A DNA stretch of 64,000 nucleotides from Candidatus Metaruminococcus caecorum (GTDB lineage Bacteria > Bacillota > Clostridia > Oscillospirales > Ruminococcaceae), in the NCBI GenBank assembly GCA_904420045.1, contig CAJFTY010000060.1, forward strand, positions 1 through 64,000, read 5' to 3'. Every line of letters starts with the position of its first letter. Within the stretch, counting starts at the first letter, position 1. This document shows, one piece after another, positions 30,515 to 39,316 of this stretch. The notes under the pieces were generated by a model. That model was not told where the DNA came from. It saw only the letters and a list, made by a program, of their open reading frames with translations, and did no database searches. Made by a program: the position numbers and the translations under genes.

Positions 30515-31585
30515 ATGAAAACCCCTTTAAAACTTTGCCTGGCCGCCCTGAGCGCCGCTCTGCTCCTGACGGGATGCAGTTCGGTCAGCCCTGACGAGAG
30601 CTCCTCCGGCGGTACGGCGCCGGTATCTTCGGCGGCACAGCAGCCGGTGAGCTCCGCCTCCCCCCAGGGGAACTTTAACCCCCTGACCGGGGAGCACAAT
30701 CTCCCCGACGCCGCCGTGGGCAAACGTCCGGTGTCGATCATGGTCAGCAACATCAAAAAGGCGCTGCCCCAGTACGGGCTCTCCAAAGCGGACATCTGCT
30801 ACGAGGTGCTGGCCGAGGGCGGCATCACCCGAATTATGGCGGTGTTTTCGGACTATCAGAGCATTCCAACCGTTGGACCGGTGCGCTCGGTGCGGGATTA
30901 TTTTGTGGATCTTGCCTCCCCTCACAACACCATCTTCGCCCACTTCGGCGGAAGCCCCAAGGGATATGAGGTCATCAAGAGCCGGGACATCGACAACATC
31001 GACGGCATCACCCTGTTGTCCGCCTTCCAGCAGGACAAGCAGCTGGCCGCCAGCAAAGGGCGGGAACACAGCTTTTTCATGACGGCCTCCACCCTGAAAA
31101 AAGGCCTGGACAAAAAGAAGTACACCACCTCGGGAGAAACTCCTGCGGCATTCAAATTTGCGGACTCCCCCGCAAACGCCACCATGGGGAGCGAAACCGC
31201 CGGCACCATCAAGGTGCCCTACTCGGGCTACTGCACCGCCACCTTTGACTACGACGCCGCCACCGGCAAATACAAAAAAGGGGAGTTCGGCGCTAAGCAC
31301 ATGGATGCGGGCGCAGGCAAACAAATCGCCGTGCAGAATGTGATCGTGGTCAAAACCAGCTGCACCCCTGTTCCCGGCGATAAGAGCGGGCGGATCCAGG
31401 TGGCGCTTTCCTCCGGCAGCGGCTATTACTTCACCGGCGGCAAAGCCACCCCCATCAACTGGAAAAAAGGGAGCGATCAAAAGCCCTTTGTGTTCACCGA
31501 CAAGTCCGGCAACGAGATCAGCGTCGCCCCCGGCCAGACCTGGGTCAGCGTGGTGAGCTCCGGCAACACGGTGAGCTACTCGTAA
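30515..31585 (+). CDS. DUF3048 domain-containing lipoprotein (YerB-like)
   Basis: Lipobox LLLTGCSS; RPVSIMVSNIKKALPQYGLSKADICYEVLAEGGITRIMAVF and GPVRSVRDYFVDLA. Confidence 0.9.
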   Translation: MKTPLKLCLAALSAALLLTGCSSVSPDESSSGGTAPVSSAAQQPVSSASPQGNFNPLTGEHNLPDAAVGKRPVSIMVSNIKKALPQYGLSKADICYEVLAEGGITRIMAVFSDYQSIPTVGPVRSVRDYFVDLASPHNTIFAHFGGSPKGYEVIKSRDIDNIDGITLLSAFQQDKQLAASKGREHSFFMTASTLKKGLDKKKYTTSGETPAAFKFADSPANATMGSETAGTIKVPYSGYCTATFDYDAATGKYKKGEFGAKHMDAGAGKQIAVQNVIVVKTSCTPVPGDKSGRIQVALSSGSGYYFTGGKATPINWKKGSDQKPFVFTDKSGNEISVAPGQTWVSVVSSGNTVSYS

Positions 31586-31599
31586 AGCGCAGTTTTAAA

Positions 31600-31635
31600 A
31601 GCAGGGCGGAGATATTTTCTCCGCCCTGCTTTTTG
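31600..31635 (+). terminator. Rho-independent terminator
   Basis: AGCAGGGCGGAGA-TATT-TTCTCCGCCCTGCTTTTT. Confidence 0.88.
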
Positions 31636-31649
31636 CGGGTTCTCGCACC

Positions 31650-32240
31650 GGCGGGCGGGATTCTTGCGGGGTTCCCGGCGGCTTTAGCCGCCTGCCCGCT
31701 ATCATTCCTTTGTCGCGTTCCGCCGCGACAGCACGGAGCAACCTTTTTGCGGGGTTCCGTCCCCGCGCGACGGGTTAGCCTTTTGCTCCGCCAAAAGACT
31801 AACAACAAAAGGCGGCGTAAGGGAGAAGTTTCTCCCTTACGTATCCTTCTCACAGTTGCAGACTCGGTGGGCTGACAAAGGCAGGGAGGCTTTGTCATAA
31901 GCTCTTGCTCGGTGTAAACAATTTGTGTTAGCGTCCAGGTACAGCGCTTGTAGCTTATGGCTGCGTGTAAATAATGAAAAAAGGCCCACCCAATTCCCCC
32001 AAAAAAGGTAGGAACACTGGTAGGGGGATAGGCAACTAAAGTTGCCAGAGAAACCCGACTGATTTCGATTGGTGCAAAAGCCTTGCCGCAGTTTCTGCGG
32101 CAATTTCCCCATCATAAGCGAAGCTTTTTGCTGGCTGATTGTAGCGCAGCGGAAATCAGGCTTCCCCCTTTGATCGCCTTTTTATCCAACCTTTTATGTG
32201 GCTTTAGCCACATTGTGACGACAAAAAGGTTGGGCGTCAC
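31650..32240. repeat. Noncoding region densely packed with short inverted repeats
   Basis: At least nine short, mostly perfect stem-loops, e.g. 31677-31692, 31749-31766, 31774-31803, 31816-31841, 31873-31897, 32030-32045, 32083-32103, 32186-32233. Confidence 0.6.
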
Positions 32241-32342
32241 GCGGGGCGCAACCCTACGAAAAACCTTACATCCATTCGGGCGTAAATTCAGCACTTTATA
32301 AAATTCTCTGCTAAAATAAAGAAAAAAAGGAGGTGTTCCTCT

Positions 32343-32531
32343 ATGGAACAAAAGCAAGATACCTGTGAAAACTGCAAACACTTTCGGCAACACTATATAA
32401 AAGAGGAGGAAGGCGACTCCCGTATCATCATTCAAAAAATCCACGCCGGCCACTGTGCAAAGCCCCGGCTTCGCAGCAAATCCCCCCTGGATACGGCCTG
32501 CGAACGTTTTGAGGAAAAAGATCCCCAATAA
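32343..32531 (+). CDS. Small Cys-containing protein of unknown function
   Basis: AAGGAGG ribosome-binding site; MEQKQDTCENCKHFRQHYIKEEEG...HAGHCAKPRLRSKSPLDTACERFEE (CxxC...C...C). Confidence 0.65.
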   Translation: MEQKQDTCENCKHFRQHYIKEEEGDSRIIIQKIHAGHCAKPRLRSKSPLDTACERFEEKDPQ

Positions 32532-32534
32532 AAT

Positions 32535-33275
32535 TCAGCTTTGGGGTTCCTCCTCGGACTGTGCCTGTTCTCTTTTTTGATCCATGCGCCGTGTGACGAT
32601 CCGGTACACGATCATCCCCACAATTCCCACGGCGCCGAACACGCCGAACAGCACCGCCGTGCTCACCACATTGCCTTTCATCAGGTTAGCGCCGCCGATG
32701 GTGGTCACCAAAATGGAGGGAATCCGCCCAATGGAGGAAATCACAAAAAAACGAGAGGGCTTGATGGGCGTTAGCGCCGCCAGATAGGTGAACACGTCCT
32801 TGGGCAGCCCGGGGATAAAGTACAAAATAAACGTGATGAACTCCAGCCGTTTGGCGTTTTCCAGGAACTTGAACTTTTTAATATGCTTTTGTTGAATAAA
32901 GGCCTCCACAAAGGGTTCCCCGTACCGCCGTACCAGCGAGAAAAGCAAAAACGTTCCGATTAGCACCCCCAGGGAGCACACGGCGAACCCCCAAAAGCCG
33001 CCGTAGCACATCCCAGCGGCCAGCTCGATGGGGTCGGCGGGAATCACGGCGAAAAACACCTGGAGCACCTGGATCAGCAGCAGAACCACAACCCCCGGCG
33101 CGCCAAAGGATTTGACAAAATCCCGAAACTGAACAATGTTGCTTGGATCGTTAATCAGTTGTTTGAAGTAAGGCGCATACCGGATACCCAGATAGGCCGC
33201 CAGCCCCAGCATGGCCGCAACCAGTCCCATCTTGACCGCAAGCACCAGCTTTGCTTTGCCCGTTCGTTTTCCCAT
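32535..33275 (-). CDS. TVP38/TMEM64 family membrane protein
   Basis: VVVLLLIQVLQVFFAVIPADPIELAAGMCYGGFWGFAVCSLGVLIGT, YFIPGLPKDVFTYLAALTPI. Confidence 0.92.
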   Translation of the reverse strand: MGKRTGKAKLVLAVKMGLVAAMLGLAAYLGIRYAPYFKQLINDPSNIVQFRDFVKSFGAPGVVVLLLIQVLQVFFAVIPADPIELAAGMCYGGFWGFAVCSLGVLIGTFLLFSLVRRYGEPFVEAFIQQKHIKKFKFLENAKRLEFITFILYFIPGLPKDVFTYLAALTPIKPSRFFVISSIGRIPSILVTTIGGANLMKGNVVSTAVLFGVFGAVGIVGMIVYRIVTRRMDQKREQAQSEEEPQS

Positions 33276-33442
33276 CCGTTCCCCTTCTCTGCTCCCTGGA
33301 TTTAAATGCGTTGCCCCCGTTTTTCAAAGGGATACGCAGTCAACCTGTCTGTTCCCTTTCAGTGTAATGGCCATTCCCATAAAAGTCAATGAAAAAACGC
33401 GGGAGCTTGTTCACTCCCGCGCCCTTTTTTATTGTATGCCTG

Positions 33443-34219
33443 TTACTGCTTTTTAATGACCGAGAAGGGGTCCACCCACTTGTCGTCTTTTTTCAGGCCG
33501 AAGTGCAGGTGCTGTTCCTCGGCAATCTCGCACTGAGCGGTGTCCCCGATGCTGCCGATCACGGTTCCCACCGACACTTCCTGGCCTTTTTTCACGTTCA
33601 CGGTGGTGTTCAGGCTGCAATAGTATCCCACATAGCCGTTTTTATGGTCAATGGTCACCATTACACCCCAAAGAGGATCCTCTTTGATCTCCAGCACAGT
33701 GCCGTCCGCACAGGATTTGACGGGCGTTCCGTTTTTGCCCTTGATGTCGATGCCGTCATGGGTTCTCCAGTCCCCCATGGTCTTGCTTTTAACCAATTCG
33801 TTTTTGGAAAACTCATTGATGATGTCTCCGCTCAGCGGCATTGCATAGGTGTTTGGCACAGAAGCCTGTGATCCGGTCCGACTGCTTGTACTGTTTGAAG
33901 AGGCGGATTTGCTGGACGAGGAAGTACCCGCAGACCCCGATCCGGGCCGCGACGACTGGGAGCCGGAGGTCACGGGCACCCCGCTTTGGTTTTGATTGGC
34001 GTCCTGGGTGGGAAAGCCCCACTCGTTGGCCGATGACTGGGAGGACAGGTCCATGGTATCGCCTCCATGGAGATTGTCCATGGTGCGATTTACGGCGAAA
34101 AAAGTTGCAGTCCCCACCGCCACAATGCTTATGGCTAAAGCGATGTAAAAGCCTTTTCCTGAAAAGACCTTTTCCGCTTTGGATTTTCCAAAATGGTTGT
34201 TTTTCATAGTTGTGACCAT
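33443..34219 (-). CDS. M23 family metallopeptidase, SpoIIQ-like (start 34219 or 34207)
   Basis: N-terminal TM segment; MGDWRTHDGIDIKGKNGTPVKSCADGTV and CEIAEEQHLHFGLKKDDKWVDP LytM motifs. Confidence 0.85.
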   Translation of the reverse strand: MVTTMKNNHFGKSKAEKVFSGKGFYIALAISIVAVGTATFFAVNRTMDNLHGGDTMDLSSQSSANEWGFPTQDANQNQSGVPVTSGSQSSRPGSGSAGTSSSSKSASSNSTSSRTGSQASVPNTYAMPLSGDIINEFSKNELVKSKTMGDWRTHDGIDIKGKNGTPVKSCADGTVLEIKEDPLWGVMVTIDHKNGYVGYYCSLNTTVNVKKGQEVSVGTVIGSIGDTAQCEIAEEQHLHFGLKKDDKWVDPFSVIKKQ

Positions 34220-34402
34220 TCCTTTCCATGTTATACGTCCCGGCGCATAACTTGTGTAATCACGATGGCGTGTCCGCCTGATACTGATAGTCTTGCCCGG
34301 TTATCCTAGGTTTATGCCATCCGGTTTCGAAACTTTTTCGCCGTTTTTTTGTTTTGTTTTTGTTATTTTGTTCCGTTTTGTTTAAAAAATTAAAGCACGC
34401 AC

Positions 34403-34446
34403 AAAACGTCCCCACAGGGCGGTATGACCGCCCTGTGGGGACGTTT
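34403..34446. terminator. Bidirectional hairpin terminator downstream of spmB
   Basis: AAAACGTCCCCACAGGGCGGT-ATG-ACCGCCCTGTGGGGACGTTTT, near-perfect 20-bp stem. Confidence 0.85.
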
Positions 34447-34467
34447 TGATTTTTAAAGTAAGAATTG

Positions 34468-34986
34468 TTAAAACAGCAGGCGCACGGCGACACCGCTCAT
34501 AACGAACCCCACAAAATCCGCAATCAGCGCACAGAAAACCGTATACCGGGTGCGCTTGACGTCCACGGAACCATAGTACACCGCCACCGCGTAAAAAGTC
34601 GTTTCGGTGGAGCCCTGCATCACCGCGGCCATCCGGCCAATGGAGCTGTCCGGCCCGTAGGCGGTTAGGATGGTCTCAAAGATCGCCAGCGCTCCGCTGC
34701 CGGAGATCGGCCGCAGCAGCGCCAGAGGAACCAGCTCCCCCGGCATTCCCAAAGCGCCGGACAGGGGCGACAGGGCGTGGGTGAGCACATCCAGCGCGCC
34801 GGAGGCTTTGAACATCCCCACGGCGGTCATCAGACCGATCAGCGCGGGCAGGATCTTCACCGCGGAGCTTAACCCCTCCTTGGCCCCGGAAATGAACTCG
34901 TCAAACACGCTCACCCCACGCACAGCGGCGAACAGCAGGATTCCCCCAAGGATCACAGGGACAAAAAAACTCGTTACTGCCTGCAC
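34468..34986 (-). CDS. spmB: Spore maturation protein B (probable GTG start)
   Basis: FVPVILGGILLFAAVRGVSVFDEFISGAKEG, GLMTAVGMFKASGALDVL, GSTETTFYAVAVYYGSV. Confidence 0.92.
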   Translation of the reverse strand: MQAVTSFFVPVILGGILLFAAVRGVSVFDEFISGAKEGLSSAVKILPALIGLMTAVGMFKASGALDVLTHALSPLSGALGMPGELVPLALLRPISGSGALAIFETILTAYGPDSSIGRMAAVMQGSTETTFYAVAVYYGSVDVKRTRYTVFCALIADFVGFVMSGVAVRLLF

Positions 34987-35594
34987 GGCTTCGCCCCCTC
35001 TTTGGGAGGATATGCCTGCGGTTTTGTCAGCCGCTGACAGATCTTCACCGCGATCAGCCCGCAGGACAGGGAGATCACTGACGTGAGCAAAATCGCAGGC
35101 ATAATATCCAGCGGGGAAACGCTGCCGTGCTTGAATCGAAGGGTGGCGATGGTGGTGGGGATCAGCTGGATCGAGGCGGTGTTGAGCACCACAAACAGGA
35201 TCATGTGGCTGGAAGCCACTGGGCTGTGCCCGTTTTGCTCCGAAAGCTCCTTCATCGCCCGGATTCCCAAGGGCGTGGCGGCGTTGCCCAGCCCCAGCAG
35301 GTTGGCGGTGATGTTCATGGAGATGGATTTCAGCACCGGCGCATCCTTGGGAATCCCCTTGAATAAAAATCCCAGCAGCGGAGAAAACAGCCTGGCCAGC
35401 GCCTTGGTGATCCCCGCCTTGTCGGCCACGTTCATGATCCCGCTCCACAGGCACATAGCTCCGGTCAGGGAGAGCACCAGCTCCACCGCCCCGGCGCAGG
35501 AACTGATAGCGGCATTGCTCACCTGAGGCATTCTTCCATTGAGGGCGCCGAACACCACCGACAGCGCGATCATCCCGCAAAAAATCCACTTCAT
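34974..35594 (-). CDS. spmA: Spore maturation protein A
   Basis: NITANLLGLGNAATPLGIRAMKEL, FVVLNTASIQLIPTTIATLR. Confidence 0.93.
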   Translation of the reverse strand: MKWIFCGMIALSVVFGALNGRMPQVSNAAISSCAGAVELVLSLTGAMCLWSGIMNVADKAGITKALARLFSPLLGFLFKGIPKDAPVLKSISMNITANLLGLGNAATPLGIRAMKELSEQNGHSPVASSHMILFVVLNTASIQLIPTTIATLRFKHGSVSPLDIMPAILLTSVISLSCGLIAVKICQRLTKPQAYPPKEGAKPCRQ

Positions 35595-35769
35595 GCCCGC
35601 TTCTTTCCTTTCCGTTGCGGCTGCGGGAACGCATTTCCCCTATGTAAAGCACACCGCGTTTTTCATAGCATTCCATCTTTCATACGGTACACTATATTCC
35701 AAAACAGCCGATTCATTTCCAGTTTTTAGAAAATGAATCGGTTTTCATCCATTTTTTCTCACAAACAAT

Positions 35770-35798
35770 TTGACAAAAACTCCCATTTATAGTATGAT
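35770..35798 (+). promoter_or_regulatory. Probable sigma-A promoter of the AbrB-like gene
   Basis: TTGACA-N17-TATGAT. Confidence 0.7.
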
Positions 35799-35871
35799 TA
35801 TAGAAGAATTCAGAAGAATTCGACAAACATTGTGGGATTGGTTTGTAGATTATGGATTAGGAGGAAGCACT

Positions 35872-36120
35872 ATGAAATCGACGGGAATTGTGCGGCAGGT
35901 CGACAACTTGGGACGGGTTGTGCTGCCGGTTGAACTGCGCAGGCATTTCGACATCAATGTAAAAGATTCACTGGAAATCTATGTAGACGATGAGCATATT
36001 ATCCTGAAAAAATATGCTCCTTCCTGTATCTTTTGCAACAACGCCACGGACACCACCTATTTTAAAGGGAAAATTGTGTGCGCCGATTGTATCAAAGAAC
36101 TGGAAGAAAAACAAAAATAA
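35872..36120 (+). CDS. AbrB/MazE/SpoVT-family transition regulator
   Basis: MKSTGIVRQVDNLGRVVLPVELRRHFDINVKDSLEIYVDDEHIILKKY; C-terminal CxxC...CxxC. Confidence 0.93.
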   Translation: MKSTGIVRQVDNLGRVVLPVELRRHFDINVKDSLEIYVDDEHIILKKYAPSCIFCNNATDTTYFKGKIVCADCIKELEEKQK

Positions 36121-36133
36121 CCTGCCACAAGCC

Positions 36134-36179
36134 AAAAAGCGCCCCGGAAAAGGATTGCTCTTTTCCGGGGCGCTTTTTT
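36134..36179 (+). terminator. Rho-independent terminator
   Basis: AAAAAGCGCCCCGGAAAAGG-ATTG-CTCTTTTCCGGGGCGCTTTTTT. Confidence 0.85.
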
Positions 36180-36232
36180 GTATTTTCATTCGCGCAGCAG
36201 CGACCTTACCTCAAATTTGCGCGTATCATGTC

Positions 36233-36269
36233 AAAAAAGCAGGCGTTGTTTTACAACGCCTGCTTTTTC
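36233..36269 (-). terminator. Rho-independent terminator of the serA transcript
   Basis: AAAAAGCAGGCGTTG-TTTTA-CAACGCCTGCTTTTT. Confidence 0.8.
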
Positions 36270-36295
36270 AATCACTTACACCATACGTTCTTTAT

Positions 36296-36318
36296 GGACT
36301 TTGGGACCCCAAAAGTCC
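36296..36318 (-). repeat. Repeat end module abutting the serA stop codon
   Basis: CCATACGTTCTTTATGGACTTTgGGACCCcaAAAGTCCTATTTATAA, near identical to 48205-48240. Confidence 0.55.
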
Positions 36319-36321
36319 TAT

Positions 36322-37488
36322 TTATAAGCTCCACACACGGATTATGCCGTCCGCAGCATTTAACTTGTCAATGGCCTCCTGGGAAACTGGCGCCGACACG
36401 TCCAGCATGGTGTACGCATAGTCCTTTTTGGACTGGTTAATCATGCTCTCAATATTGACGCCGTTGTCCGACATCGCCGTGGTGATCTGGGACACCATAG
36501 AAGGCATGTTCTTGTGGATGATGCACAGCCGGTTCTGGGTAGCGCGGGGCATAGAGGCCGCCGGCATGTTCACCGAGTTCTTGATGTTGCCATTTTCCAG
36601 AAAATCAATGACCTCCTGGGCAGCCATAAACGCGCAGTTATCCTCGCTTTCAGGGGTGGATGCGCCCAGATGAGGCAGCGCCACCACGCCGGGAGCACCG
36701 ATCATATCGTCGGTGGCAAAGTCGGTGACATAAGCACTCAGCTTGCCCTCTTCCAGCGCTTTGAGCACATCGGCGGGCACCGCCAGATCGCCCCGGGCGA
36801 AGTTTAAGATCCGCACGCCGGTTTTCATAGTGGCGATGGACTCAGAATTAATCATCCCCTTGGTCTCGGGGGTGGCGGGTACGTGAACCGTGATGTAGTC
36901 GCAGGATTCAAAAATCTCCTTTAAGCTGGTGGCATGTTTGACGTTGTGGGACAAATCCCACGCAGCATTGACCGACAGATAGGGGTCGTAACCGTACACC
37001 GTCATCCCCAGGTGAGAAGCGGCGTTGGCCACCAAAACGCCAATGGCGCCCAGGCCGATGACGCCCAGCTTTTTGCCGGAGATTTCCGGCCCTACAAACT
37101 GGCTTTTTCCTTTTTCCACCAGCTTGCTGACCTCGTCGCCCTTGCCCTTAAGGGTTTTCATCCAGTCCAGAGCCGGAGCAATTTTCCGAGAGGAAATCAA
37201 AAGGCCCAGCAGAACCAGTTCCTTCACGGCGTTGGCGTTGGCTCCGGGGGTGTTAAACACAACGATTCCCTGTTCGGCGCATTTGTCGCAGGGAATGTTG
37301 TTGACGCCTGCGCCCGCCCGGGCGATGGCCTTTAAGCTTTTGGGAAACTCCATTTCGTGCATGGAAGCAGAGCGCACCAAAATTGCATCGGGATTTTCAA
37401 TCTCGTCCCCGCAGGTGTATTTGTCCCGGCTGAACTGATCCAGCCCCGCGGGAGAAATTTTGTTAAGGGTTTTGATCTGAAACATCAT
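36322..37488 (-). CDS. serA: D-3-phosphoglycerate dehydrogenase
   Basis: KKLGVIGLGAIGVLVANAASHLGMTVYGYDPY, LNFARGDLAVPADVL, LPHLGASTPESEDNCAFMAAQEVIDFLENG; C-terminal ACT domain. Confidence 0.93.
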   Translation of the reverse strand: MMFQIKTLNKISPAGLDQFSRDKYTCGDEIENPDAILVRSASMHEMEFPKSLKAIARAGAGVNNIPCDKCAEQGIVVFNTPGANANAVKELVLLGLLISSRKIAPALDWMKTLKGKGDEVSKLVEKGKSQFVGPEISGKKLGVIGLGAIGVLVANAASHLGMTVYGYDPYLSVNAAWDLSHNVKHATSLKEIFESCDYITVHVPATPETKGMINSESIATMKTGVRILNFARGDLAVPADVLKALEEGKLSAYVTDFATDDMIGAPGVVALPHLGASTPESEDNCAFMAAQEVIDFLENGNIKNSVNMPAASMPRATQNRLCIIHKNMPSMVSQITTAMSDNGVNIESMINQSKKDYAYTMLDVSAPVSQEAIDKLNAADGIIRVWSL

Positions 37489-37548
37489 CGGTTCCTCCTC
37501 ATTTCATTTAAACGGCGGGAGCGTCCCGCACATGATCTCATCAAGGGC

Positions 37549-37575
37549 AAAACCGGCGACTGGTGCGCCGGTTTT
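37549..37575 (-). terminator. Hairpin between serC and serA (terminator/attenuator-like)
   Basis: AAAACCGGCG-ACTGGTG-CGCCGGTTTT. Confidence 0.5.
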
Positions 37576-37703
37576 CAATCACAGGGTAATCGTTGGAGTT
37601 TTGATCCGAAAATCTGAAGATGCTGGCATGAAACGATGAAACGGCCGTTCATCCTGTCCGAACGTAAAAATACGTTCTTCACAGATGTCTGGATCCCCAA
37701 ATC

Positions 37704-38789
37704 CTATTTGTTGTCGGCTTCAAATTCCTTCATGAACTCCACCAGGGCCTTGACTCCTTCGGTGGGCATGGCGTTGTAAATCGAAGCGCGCATACCGCCT
37801 ACGGAACGGTGGCCTTTGATGTTGACAAAGCCTTTTTTACCGGCTTCGGCTACAAATTTCTTATCCAGTTCCTCGTTGCCGGTGACAAAGGGGATGTTCA
37901 TCAGCGAACGGCTGTCTTTTTCCACCGTGCCTTTGAACAACTGGGACTGATCCAAAAAGTCGTACAGCACTGCAGCTTTTTCCTCGTTGATCTTTTTCAT
38001 GTTCTCCAAGCCGCCGATATCGTTTTTCAGCCACTCCAGCACCAGTTTGCAGATGTAGATCGCATAGGTGGGCGGCGTGTTGTACATGCTGCCCGCGTCG
38101 GCGTGGGTCTGGTAGTTAAACATGGTGGGGGTGATATCCCGGGCGTTTCCGATCAAATCCTCCCGGATGATTACCACGGTAAGGCCCGCGGGGCCCATGT
38201 TTTTCTGAGCGCCGGCGTACAGCATGCCAAACTTGGACACATCGATGGGCTCGGACAGGATGCAGGAGCTCACGTCCGCCACCAGCGGAACGTTGCCCGT
38301 CTCGGGAAGGGTGGGGAACTTGGTTCCGTAGATGGTGTTGTTTAAGCAGATATGGAAGTAATCCGCATCCTTGTCAAACGCTGCGGGATCCAGCTCGGGA
38401 ATATAGGAAAAGGTCTTGTCGGCGGAAGAAGCCACCACGTTGGCGGTTCCGTAGCGGGAAGCTTCCTGATAGGCTTTTTTTGCCCACTGGCCGGTGATGA
38501 CAAAATCAGCCTTGCCGGAACGGTTCATCAGGTTTAAGGGAATCATCGCGAACTGAGAAGACGCGCCTCCCTGTAAGAACAGCACTTTGTAATTGTCGGG
38601 AATGTTCATGACTTCCCGCAGAAGCGCCTCGCATCCAGTGATAATTTCCTCATACACCTTGCTGCGGTGGGACATTTCCATCACAGACTGGCCGCTGCCG
38701 TTGTAATCCAGCATTTCGTCCGCCGCTTTTTTCAGTACGGACTCGGGCAACGTGGAAGGGCCCGCGCTAAAGTTATACACTCTTGCCAT
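37704..38789 (-). CDS. serC: Phosphoserine aminotransferase
   Basis: YNFSAGPSTLPESVLKKAADEMLDYNGSGQSVMEMSHRSKVYEEII, LYAGAQKNMGPAGLTVVIIRE. Confidence 0.97.
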   Translation of the reverse strand: MARVYNFSAGPSTLPESVLKKAADEMLDYNGSGQSVMEMSHRSKVYEEIITGCEALLREVMNIPDNYKVLFLQGGASSQFAMIPLNLMNRSGKADFVITGQWAKKAYQEASRYGTANVVASSADKTFSYIPELDPAAFDKDADYFHICLNNTIYGTKFPTLPETGNVPLVADVSSCILSEPIDVSKFGMLYAGAQKNMGPAGLTVVIIREDLIGNARDITPTMFNYQTHADAGSMYNTPPTYAIYICKLVLEWLKNDIGGLENMKKINEEKAAVLYDFLDQSQLFKGTVEKDSRSLMNIPFVTGNEELDKKFVAEAGKKGFVNIKGHRSVGGMRASIYNAMPTEGVKALVEFMKEFEADNK

Positions 38790-38885
38790 GGTCGTTCAGT
38801 CCTTTCCGGCTGATTTCCCGTTCTATTCCGGGCAGCCGCTGCATAATTTCATGATTCCGCCCCAGATCAGACAGAACCGTTTTGT

Positions 38886-38944
38886 GTAATACATACACAA
38901 AATTGTATTACTTTTATTCTATATTTTTCTGGAATAATAGTCAA
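38886..38944 (-). promoter_or_regulatory. Probable serC promoter with a start-site-proximal inverted repeat (candidate operator)
   Basis: Minus strand TTGACT-N17-TAGAAT (38944-38916), then GTAATAC-N12-GTATTAC inverted repeat at 38886-38911. Confidence 0.55.
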
Positions 38945-39129
38945 TGGATTTTTGGAAAATCCCGGCTAATTTCCAAAAAATTTTGGGTAAAGTTTGACAA
39001 AACAACCGAAAACCAGCAACAATGTTGTTTTTTGCCTTGGTTGTACACATTTCATGGCATGCTCTGCCGGATCCTGCCGCGTTCGACAACGGCCAGCCAA
39101 AAGGGCCTATATTTTCACCCGTAACCATG

Positions 39130-39158
39130 TTGTCATTTTTCACAAAATACGATATAAT
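39130..39158 (+). promoter_or_regulatory. Probable promoter of the signal-peptidase-like gene
   Basis: TTGTCA-N17-TATAAT. Confidence 0.55.
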
Positions 39159-39316
39159 AAAAAACATTCCAAGCATCGCGGATACAAAAGTTCACAGAAT
39201 CTGTGACAATCCGCGGGGCGCATCTGTTTCTTGCTTTGTTTGCAGAAAATAGGACCTTAATCGTTCTGTGAAAAACCGTCGCATGCGGGCTTTTCGATCC
39301 TTTCGGTGAATGTATT

